From: Streptomyces sp. MMG1533
Lineage (GTDB): Bacteria > Actinomycetota > Actinomycetes > Streptomycetales > Streptomycetaceae
Direction of reading: 5' to 3'
DNA: 64,000 nucleotides
Assembly: GCF_001279775.1 (NCBI RefSeq)
Contig: NZ_LGDG01000015.1
Location: forward strand, 1 to 64,000
The position numbers were made by a program, and so were the translations under genes. This document shows, one piece after another, positions 57,872 through 64,000 of the stretch. The stretch's first letter is position 1; every line of letters begins with the position of its first letter. The notes under the pieces are model-generated. The model saw only the letters and a program-made list of their open reading frames with translations, was not told where the DNA came from and ran no database searches.

Positions 57872-58854
57872 TGCGCCCGCGGCAGCTCCGCCACCTCGGC
57901 CAGGTCCTGTGCCGTCAGGCGCAGGGTCGCCGCCCGTGCGTTGTCCGTCACCCAGCGCTCCTGCTTGGTCCCGGGCACCGGGACCGTGTGACGCCCCTGC
58001 GCCAGCACCCATGCCAGGGCCACCTGGGCGGGCGTGACGTCCTCGCCGTGGCGGCGGGCCACGCGGCGCAGGCCGACCACTATCGGCTGGTTGGCGGCCA
58101 TCATCTCCGCGGTGAAGCGGGGGTGGCGGGCGCGTACGTCGTCCGGTTCGAAGCCCTCGCCGGGGGTGAGCGTGCCGGTCAGGAAGCCGTTGCCGAGCGG
58201 CATCGCCGCCAGGAAGCCGATGCCGCGCGCCTCGCACCACGGCAGCAGCGCCTCCGTGGCCTCCGGCGACCACACCGACAGCTCGGCCTGTACGGCGCTC
58301 ACCGGGAAGACCTGCTGCACCCGCTGCAACTGCCGGATCGTCGCGTCGTGCAGCCGGGCCCCGGACCGGCGGCCGCCGCGGGCGCCCATCGCGCACAGCC
58401 CCAACGACCGGACCTTACCGGCCCTGACGAGCTCCGCCATCGCGCCCCAGGTCTCCTCGACGGGCACCTCGGGGTCGGCCCGGTGGAGCTGGTAGAGGTC
58501 GATGACGTCCGTCTGCAGGCGCCGCAGCGACGCGTCGCAGGCGCGCTTCACATAGCCGGGGCGGCCGTTGGCCACGATGTGCTGCTCGCCCACCAGCAGG
58601 CCGACCTTGGTCGACACGAAGGCGTCCTGACGCCGCTCCTTCAGCACCCGCCCCAGCAGCAGCTCGTTGGTGAACGGGCCGTACATGTCGGCGGTGTCCA
58701 GGAGAGTCGAGCCCAGGTCCAGCGCCCGGTGCACGGCCCTGACCGACTCGTCGCCGCGCTGCCGCGATCCGCTGTACGCCCAGCTCATCGGCATGCAGCC
58801 GAGTCCGACGGCACCCACTGTGAGCGCCGCCGCGCCGATCGTCCTGCGCTCCAC
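57856..58854 (-). CDS. Aldo/keto reductase
   Basis: The 332-residue AKR barrel has all tetrad residues: Asp and Tyr in LLDTADMYGPFTNE, Lys in FVSTKVG and His in DLYQLHRADP. The C-terminal NADPH pocket VPVPGTKQERWVTDNARAA is normal. GTG 58854 starts just before GLGCMPMSWAYSG. It is divergent from the hydroxyacid dehydrogenase with 76 bp between starts. The substrate is unknown. Confidence 0.9.
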   Translation of the reverse strand: MERRTIGAAALTVGAVGLGCMPMSWAYSGSRQRGDESVRAVHRALDLGSTLLDTADMYGPFTNELLLGRVLKERRQDAFVSTKVGLLVGEQHIVANGRPGYVKRACDASLRRLQTDVIDLYQLHRADPEVPVEETWGAMAELVRAGKVRSLGLCAMGARGGRRSGARLHDATIRQLQRVQQVFPVSAVQAELSVWSPEATEALLPWCEARGIGFLAAMPLGNGFLTGTLTPGEGFEPDDVRARHPRFTAEMMAANQPIVVGLRRVARRHGEDVTPAQVALAWVLAQGRHTVPVPGTKQERWVTDNARAATLRLTAQDLAEVAELPRAQGSWE

Positions 58855-58930
58855 CTGCTCGTGACCCTCCCTGTCCTGGCCCCCCAACCTAACCTCTGCG
58901 GTCGGCAGCGCCTGACATAGCCTCCTGACC

Positions 58931-59881
58931 ATGACTGCTGACGTGTGGCTGCCCATCCCGCCGGAAGACATCGAAGGGCTCCCGAAGGGCCTGAACTACC
59001 GCTTCTGGGACGGTGGTGAGGACTTTCCCGCGGATCCGGCCGACTGCGCGTACTACGTCGTCCCCTACATGAAGCCCGTCGAGGTCGGCCTGCGGCCGGT
59101 GCCCAGCCTGAGCTCCGTGCAGGTCGTGCAGACGCTGTCGGCCGGCACCGACGCGATCGAGCCGGGTATCAAGTACCTGCCTGCGGGTGTGCAGTTGTGC
59201 AACGCGCGCGGGGTGCACGAGGCCAGCACCGCCGAGCTCACGCTCACCCTGATCCTCGCCTCGCTGCGCGGCGTCCCCGACTTCGTACGGGCCCAGGACA
59301 AGGGGGAGTGGGGCGGCGGGTTCCGGCCCGCGCTCGCCGACAAGAACGTCCTCATCGTCGGGTACGGCTCGATCGGATCGGCGATCGAGGACCGGCTCGT
59401 TCCGTTCGAGGTCGCGCGGGTGGCGCGCGTCGCGCGCTCTGAGCGCACCACAGCGCGCGGCCCGGTGCATCCGCTCACCGAACTGCCCGCTCTGCTCCCC
59501 GAGGCGGACGTCGTCGTCCTTGCCACGCCGCTCACCGAGGCCACCCGGCACCTGGTGAACGCAGACTTCCTGGCTCGTATGAAGGACGGTGCGCTGCTGG
59601 TCAACGTGGCCCGTGGCCCCGTCGTCGACACCAAGGCGCTGCTCGCCGAGCTGGAGGGCGGCCGTATCACCGCCGCCCTCGACGTCACCGACCCCGAGCC
59701 GCTGCCCCCGGGCCACCCCCTGTGGCATGCGCCGGGCGTGCTCGTCAGCCCGCACGTCGGCGGACCGACCTCCGCGTTCCTGCCTCGTGCCAAGCGACTG
59801 CTGGTGGACCAGTTGAACCGTTTCGTGAACCGGGAGCCCCTGCGCAACGTGATCCTTACGACAGGCCCAACAGGTGTGTGA
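58931..59881 (+). CDS. D-2-hydroxyacid dehydrogenase family protein
   Basis: The 316-residue enzyme has the NAD motif LIVGYGSIGSAIEDRL (about residues 140-155) and the catalytic set: Arg in NVARGPVVD, Glu in DVTDPEPLP and His in VSPHVGGPT. It acts on an unknown 2-keto or 2-hydroxyacid. The N-terminal half is short, as in glyoxylate/hydroxypyruvate reductase-like members. It is not the long SerA phosphoglycerate enzyme, as it lacks the regulatory ACT domain. Confidence 0.93.
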   Translation: MTADVWLPIPPEDIEGLPKGLNYRFWDGGEDFPADPADCAYYVVPYMKPVEVGLRPVPSLSSVQVVQTLSAGTDAIEPGIKYLPAGVQLCNARGVHEASTAELTLTLILASLRGVPDFVRAQDKGEWGGGFRPALADKNVLIVGYGSIGSAIEDRLVPFEVARVARVARSERTTARGPVHPLTELPALLPEADVVVLATPLTEATRHLVNADFLARMKDGALLVNVARGPVVDTKALLAELEGGRITAALDVTDPEPLPPGHPLWHAPGVLVSPHVGGPTSAFLPRAKRLLVDQLNRFVNREPLRNVILTTGPTGV

Positions 59882-60124
59882 CGCCCCGAGATGAGCAGCG
59901 CGCGCCCGACCCGCACGCCGGGCGCAACAGGCGCGTCATCCGTTTCCGGTACCCTCCGCAATCCTCCGGACGCGCTCCGTGCTCACATCTCAGCTGGTCG
60001 TCACGGAGCGTAGAGGAACTATGTCCCTGAGTGACGAGACTGGTGTATCGTCCCGACAGGGGCTGCGCCGCGACCGTTCGGCGCCGGGGATGGACATTTC
60101 AGACTGTGAGGGGGGCGACGGGCG

Positions 60125-60370
60125 ATGCACGGCCTATGGACGAGCGATCCGACGCGGCGGGGCCGCCGCCGGCGACCCTGGCACACGGCCGCGCGCAGAT
60201 GCGGCCACCACGCCGGCCACGGCAGTCACCACGGACAGCACGACAGTCATCAGGGCCATCACCACCACAGCCGTCACCATCGCCGGCACAACAGCCGCAG
60301 GAGGCATGCGCACCCAGCGCACCGGGATCCCAGGGATCCTGGAGCGGCGCGGACCGGGAGGGCCCGGTGA
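60125..60370 (+). CDS. Possible His/Arg-rich upstream ORF coupled to cdgF
   Basis: ATG 60125 follows GAGGGGGG at 9-base spacing and opens an 81-codon frame rich in His and Arg (GHGSHHGQHDSHQGHHHHSR). Its TGA overlaps the proposed cdgF GTG as GTGA. Another frame (ATG 60021 to 60401) is also open with high GC3, and a longer cdgF frame also runs through. Codon statistics do not decide which frame is used. The 485 bp between 59882 and 60366 contain nothing else recognisable. Confidence 0.35.
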   Translation: MHGLWTSDPTRRGRRRRPWHTAARRCGHHAGHGSHHGQHDSHQGHHHHSRHHRRHNSRRRHAHPAHRDPRDPGAARTGRAR

Positions 60371-63300
60371 GTTCGCCCCCGCCTTCCACGGCCACCCTTG
60401 ACGGAGCGCTGCGGGCCAAGCCCGCGCCGGGGGCGACGCCGACCCGCCCCCCGGTCCTCGGCGGCTCGTCGAGCACGGTCCGCCAACTCGTCCTGGCCCT
60501 GGTGTGCGCGGGATACGCCGTCGGTTCCGCGTTCGGCTGGGGCTCACCGCAAGTCGCGCTGGTCATGGGCGACTTCGGGCTGAGCGCCGCGGCCGGCGCC
60601 GCAGCCGTGTCCTGCTTCCTCTACGCCCGCAACCGCCGTATCCGCTTTCGACCCGCCTGGATGCTCTTCGCCCTCTCCTCGGCGATGGCGGCCGTCGGCA
60701 ACCTGATCTGGGGGTGGTACGAGGTGGTCCTGGAGCGACCCGTGCCCAGCCCCAGCTACGCCGACCTGTTCTTCCTGTGCTTCGCGCCGCCCGCGATCGT
60801 GGGGCTGCTGGTGCTCGCCAAGCGGCCGGTGACGAAGGCGGGTTGGATCTGCCTCGGCCTGGACGCATGGCTGATCGGGGGCTCGCTGCTCACACTGTCC
60901 TGGAGCCTCGCCCTCGCCCAGGCGGCCAAGTCCGAGGGGTCGAGCGTGGCGCACACCGCGCTGTCGCTCGCGTACCCGCTGCTCGACATCGCTCTCGTCA
61001 GCATGGTGCTCGCGCTGCACTTCCGGCGCTCGGCGGTGAACCGTACGGCGGTCAACACCGCGATCGGCGCGCTCGCCCTGACCGTGATGTGCGACGCCCT
61101 GTTCACCTCACCGCTGCTGCACCACACCTACCGCTCCGGGCAGCTGCTCGACGCGGGCTGGTTCGCCGGCTCGCTGCTGCTCGCGTACGCGCCGTGGGCC
61201 GTCCCGCGACACGGGGAGGCGGACGCCGTACGGCGGCACCCGGCCCGGCGCCGGACGGACGGGCACACGCGCGTGGTGCACGAACACCTGCCGGGACAGC
61301 GCACCGGCCCGCACCACCACCCGCACGCGGGCCCGGCGCAGGGAGGTGATCACAGCCGGTATCCGACCGCCCGGCCCATCGCCGGTTCCCTGGCCGCCCT
61401 CACGCCCTATCTCGCCGCCGCCGTCTGCACGCTCGGGATCCTCTACAACGTCCTGAGCGGCCGCAGCGTCGACCGCGTGGTGCTCCTCACCGGCGGCACC
61501 GTGGTGCTCGCCCTCGTGGTGCGCCAGGGCATCATGCTGCTCGACAACATCACCCTCACCCAGGAGCTGGCGCAGAAGGAGAACCACTTCCGCTCCCTGG
61601 TGCAGGGCTCCAGCGACGTCATCATGATCGCCGCACCGAACGGCATCCTCCGGTACGTCTCCCCGGCCGCCGCCGGGGTCTACGGACGTTCCGCGGAGGA
61701 GCTGGTGGGGACCGAACTGGCCGGCCTCATCCACCCGGAAGACCTGGGCTGCGTGGTGCACGAGGTGCGCCGCTTCCTCGCCGCCAGCCCCCTCGAGGAA
61801 CCCACCACGCGCATCGAGTGCCGGTTCCGCTCCGGCGACGGCGGTTGGCTCAACGTCGAGTCCACCGTCAACCGGCACCACGGCGGCCTCATCTTCAACA
61901 GCCGGGACGTCACCGAAAGGGTGCGCCTGCAGGCGCAGCTCCAGCACAACGCCGAGCACGACCCGCTGACCGACCTGCCCAACCGGGCCCTGTTCACCCA
62001 GCGGGTCCAGCAGGCCCTCTCCGGCCGCCGCTCCACCGACCGTGGCGCCGCCCTTCGCGGCACGGCGGTCCTCTTCATCGACCTCGACGGCTTCAAGGCC
62101 GTCAACGACACGATCGGGCACCAGGCTGGGGACGAGCTGCTCGTCCAGGCCGCCCGCAGACTCCAGGACGCGGTCCGGCAGGGGGACACCGCGTCCCGGC
62201 TGGGCGGCGACGAGTTCGCGGCCCTGATCGTCGGGGACGGCGCCCGTGACCGCTCCGCCCGGGAGCGCCACATCATGGAGCTCGCCGACCGCCTCAGGGG
62301 CACGCTCTCCCAGCCCTACCTCATCGACGGCAATGACGTCCGGGTCAACGCCTCCATCGGCGTCGCCTTCGCCGAGCCGGGCCTCGGCGCGGGCGAGATC
62401 CTGCGCAATGCCGACCTGGCCATGTACCGCGCCAAGGCGGGCGGCAAGGGCCGCGTCGAGCTGTACGCCCCACAGATGCAGCAGGACGTCGTACGGAAGG
62501 CGGAGCTGGCCACGCGCCTGCGTGCCGCCCTGAACGACGGCGAGTTCACCCTGCTGCACCAACCCGTGGTGTGCCTGGAGGACGGCCGGATCGCGTCGGT
62601 CGCCGCCCAGGCCCGCTGGCGCTCCTCGCAGGGCGTGCTGTTCACGCCCGCCGAGTTCCTGCGGGTGGCCGAGGACAGCGACAAGACCGCCGAGCTGGGG
62701 CGGTGGGTGCTGGAGGAGGCCGTGGAACAGGCCGCCGAGCGGGCCGCGAACGGGCTGGCCGTGCCGGTGGCGGTCCGGATGGGTGCGCGCCGGCTACTGG
62801 ACCGCTCGATGCCGCTCGGCTCGATCGAGGCCCTGCTGACCCGACACGGGCTGCCGTCCGGGTCGCTGGTGATCGAGCTGTCCGACGCCGACCCCCGGGT
62901 CCCGCTGGACGAGCTGGAGCGCCGCCTGAGTGCCCTGCGCAGGCTCGGCGTCCGGATCGCCCTGGACGGCTTCGGGAGCGGGTACGCGGCCATCACGGTC
63001 CTGCGCAGGCTCCCTGTCGACGTAGTGAAGCTCGACCGCGGTCTCGTCGAGGGAGTGGTCGAGTCCGCCCGGCTGCACAAGATCACCAGTGGGCTGCTGC
63101 GTATCGCCGTCGATCTCGGCCTGCAGTCCGTGGCCGACGGCGTGGACCTGCCCGAACAGGTCGTGGCGCTGCGCGCGATGGGGTGCACGCACGGGCAGGG
63201 CATGGCGTTCTCCGGCCCGCTGGACGAGTACCGGCTGCGCAGAGCGCTCGGATCCGGCCACTATCCGGTGCCGCACGGACCGGCGGAGCCCGCGTTCGCG

Positions 63301-63399
63301 GGTGGTGGCACGGGGGTGTACACCGGTGGTGTGACGGCGGTTTTGGGTGGCGGAACAGCCCTCCGCTCACATAATGAGACTCCCGTCCCACCCACTTGA
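60367..63399 (+). CDS. cdgF: Membrane PAS-GGDEF-degenerate EAL protein (CdgF type)
   Basis: From GTG 60367 the product is about 1010 residues. About nine or ten membrane helices come first (residues 35-400), then a PAS domain (FRSLVQGSSDVIMIAA onward). A GGDEF domain follows (motif 613-617, with RQGD inhibitory site at 604-607). The EAL domain has lost catalytic residues: EAL reads AAQ (746-748), the Asn position in VRMGAR is gone, DDFG is DGFG and EGVE is DGVD. It is predicted to be a feedback-inhibited diguanylate cyclase. The start is chosen for GGGAGG; in-frame ATG 60136 would add 77 residues. The symbol follows S. coelicolor SCO5511 next to ilvB. Confidence 0.88.
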   Translation: MSSPPPSTATLDGALRAKPAPGATPTRPPVLGGSSSTVRQLVLALVCAGYAVGSAFGWGSPQVALVMGDFGLSAAAGAAAVSCFLYARNRRIRFRPAWMLFALSSAMAAVGNLIWGWYEVVLERPVPSPSYADLFFLCFAPPAIVGLLVLAKRPVTKAGWICLGLDAWLIGGSLLTLSWSLALAQAAKSEGSSVAHTALSLAYPLLDIALVSMVLALHFRRSAVNRTAVNTAIGALALTVMCDALFTSPLLHHTYRSGQLLDAGWFAGSLLLAYAPWAVPRHGEADAVRRHPARRRTDGHTRVVHEHLPGQRTGPHHHPHAGPAQGGDHSRYPTARPIAGSLAALTPYLAAAVCTLGILYNVLSGRSVDRVVLLTGGTVVLALVVRQGIMLLDNITLTQELAQKENHFRSLVQGSSDVIMIAAPNGILRYVSPAAAGVYGRSAEELVGTELAGLIHPEDLGCVVHEVRRFLAASPLEEPTTRIECRFRSGDGGWLNVESTVNRHHGGLIFNSRDVTERVRLQAQLQHNAEHDPLTDLPNRALFTQRVQQALSGRRSTDRGAALRGTAVLFIDLDGFKAVNDTIGHQAGDELLVQAARRLQDAVRQGDTASRLGGDEFAALIVGDGARDRSARERHIMELADRLRGTLSQPYLIDGNDVRVNASIGVAFAEPGLGAGEILRNADLAMYRAKAGGKGRVELYAPQMQQDVVRKAELATRLRAALNDGEFTLLHQPVVCLEDGRIASVAAQARWRSSQGVLFTPAEFLRVAEDSDKTAELGRWVLEEAVEQAAERAANGLAVPVAVRMGARRLLDRSMPLGSIEALLTRHGLPSGSLVIELSDADPRVPLDELERRLSALRRLGVRIALDGFGSGYAAITVLRRLPVDVVKLDRGLVEGVVESARLHKITSGLLRIAVDLGLQSVADGVDLPEQVVALRAMGCTHGQGMAFSGPLDEYRLRRALGSGHYPVPHGPAEPAFAGGGTGVYTGGVTAVLGGGTALRSHNETPVPPT

Positions 63400-63408
63400 C
63401 AGTGGGTG
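63389..63408 (+). terminator. Hairpin spanning the cdgF stop
   Basis: CACCCACT (63389-63396) pairs with AGTGGGTG (63401-63408) with TGAC in the loop, which holds the stop. TTGACA at 63396-63401 could also be a -35 element for ilvB; no good -10 is seen. Confidence 0.4.
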
Positions 63409-63432
63409 TGCGCCGGGGGGAGGGTCAGACCT

Positions 63433-63474
63433 ATGCGCACCCGAATTCTCGTACTTGGAAAGCGCGTCGGCTGA
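63433..63474 (+). CDS. ilvB leader peptide (13 aa)
   Basis: MRTRILVLGKRVG is encoded after GGGAGGG with good spacing. It contains Ile, Leu, Val, Leu, Val using rare codons ATT, GTA and CTT. This is the standard branched-chain amino-acid attenuator peptide found ahead of ilvB in actinobacteria. It ends 55 bases before the terminator hairpin. Confidence 0.88.
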   Translation: MRTRILVLGKRVG

Positions 63475-63528
63475 CGCTGGTGACCTCCGGACGGACCCGG
63501 AACTCCCAGCGACCGCACCCGGCGCGCT

Positions 63529-63562
63529 CCCCTCGCTTGCCTCACGGCACGAGGGGTTTTTT
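63529..63562 (+). terminator. ilvB attenuator terminator with U-tract
   Basis: CCCCTCG (63529-63535) pairs with CGAGGGG (63550-63556), with inner TGCC/GGCA pairing. Six T residues follow at 63557-63562. It is a canonical rho-independent terminator controlled by the leader peptide. It lies 75 bases before ilvB. Confidence 0.88.
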
Positions 63563-63636
63563 GTTGCACAGGCACATGTTGTACAAGAGCCGTACACCGC
63601 ACAAAACTCGCAAAAACCCTCAGCATCGAGAAGAGA

Positions 63637-64000
63637 ATGACGATGACCGAGCAGGCCACCGGGGCCAATCACCCGCAGCCGCGGCCCCGATCCGGAGGAC
63701 AGCAGCCCGCCCCCGAGCACGTCACGGGTGCGCAGTCCCTCATCCGCTCTCTCGAGGAGGTCGGAGCCGAGACGGTATTCGGCATTCCCGGCGGTGCGAT
63801 CCTTCCGGCGTACGACCCGCTCATGGACTCCACCCGGGTGCGCCACGTCCTGGTCCGGCACGAGCAGGGCGCCGGCCACGCGGCCACCGGTTACGCGCAG
63901 GCCACCGGCAAGGTCGGTGTCTGCATGGCGACCTCCGGCCCGGGTGCGACGAACCTGGTGACGCCGATCGCGGACGCCCACATGGACTCGGTGCCGCTCG
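63637..64000 (+). CDS. ilvB: Acetolactate synthase large subunit, 3' end outside window
   Basis: The first 121 residues are visible. [21 protein letters not shown] opens the TPP-binding domain. [14 protein letters not shown], the catalytic Glu in [15 protein letters not shown] and [19 protein letters not shown] match acetohydroxyacid synthase. It condenses two pyruvates, or pyruvate with 2-oxobutyrate, at the start of Val, Leu and Ile synthesis. The start may be ATG 63637 or ATG 63643, with GAGAAGAGA just upstream. ilvN and ilvC are expected beyond the window. Confidence 0.96.
   Translation, partial: MTMTEQATGANHPQPRPRSGGQQPAPEHVTGAQSLIRSLEEVGAETVFGIPGGAILPAYDPLMDSTRVRHVLVRHEQGAGHAATGYAQATGKVGVCMATSGPGATNLVTPIADAHMDSVPL

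Noticed and set aside
58931..59881. serA phosphoglycerate dehydrogenase
   Set aside because: The catalytic set fits, but at 316 residues it lacks the ACT and intervening domains of actinobacterial SerA.
60134..60547. Hydrophobic minus-strand frame resembling a membrane protein
   Set aside because: It arises from CAC/CAN repetition on the other strand; no ribosome site and it overlaps the cdgF start.

Overview
The window is chromosomal DNA from a Streptomyces-type actinomycete. G+C is very high, with strong third-position GC bias and many GTG starts. Adjacent genes often overlap by GTGA or ATGA. Three genes carry the rare leucine codon TTA, and there are typical actinobacterial families (LAL regulator, SseB pair, MMPL, WYL, Tat-exported multicopper oxidase). 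From memory the order resembles the S. coelicolor SCO54xx-SCO55xx core (sdaA-glyA-gcvH-gcvT, an opp operon, mnmA, ligA, rmdB, gatCAB, cdgF, ilvB); that should be confirmed by alignment. I see no rRNA, tRNA, transposase, integrase, prophage block or CRISPR array.

Layout. 1-9.8 kb: a truncated deacetylase-like protein, a YncE-type propeller lipoprotein, GNAT and MerR proteins, an EF-hand protein, leuA with a leucine leader peptide, GntR and AraC regulators and oxidoreductases. 9.8-15.2 kb: a GH25 lysozyme, then the minus-strand operon gcvT-gcvH-glyA-sdaA behind a tandem glycine riboswitch. It converts glycine to serine and pyruvate; gcvP is not here. 15.3-24.6 kb: a P-loop kinase-like protein, two SseB paralogues and a five-gene peptide importer in the unusual order permease-binding protein-permease-ATPase-ATPase. 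24.6-31.6 kb: a TRIC-like channel, esterase, thioesterase, WYL and TetR regulators, small membrane proteins and a cysteine desulfurase. 31.6-41.1 kb: multicopper oxidase, amidase, mnmA, several small enzymes and ligA. 41.4-47.8 kb: the c-di-GMP protein RmdB, a disordered repeat-rich spacer with a start-less coding remnant, and gatC-gatA-(small membrane protein)-gatB. 47.8-64 kb: methyltransferase, MMPL transporter, LAL regulator, sugar-dehydrogenase-like lipoprotein, aldo/keto reductase, hydroxyacid dehydrogenase, the second c-di-GMP protein CdgF, and the start of ilvB behind a classical attenuator.

Themes. (1) Amino-acid sensing in cis: a Leu leader at leuA, an Ile/Leu/Val leader plus U-tract terminator at ilvB, and a two-aptamer glycine riboswitch at gcvT. 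(2) Second-messenger and developmental control: RmdB keeps intact GGDEF and EAL motifs and has a TTA codon just after GGDEF. CdgF has an intact GGDEF with an inhibitory site but a degenerate EAL domain. The LAL regulator also carries a TTA codon. These suggest bldA-linked timing. (3) Spacers contain several kinds of repeats: dispersed Streptomyces-type palindromes, short tandem arrays, and a MITE-like 97-bp inverted repeat in front of gatC. Everything is read by eye; family names come from motifs and remembered homologues, not from searches.
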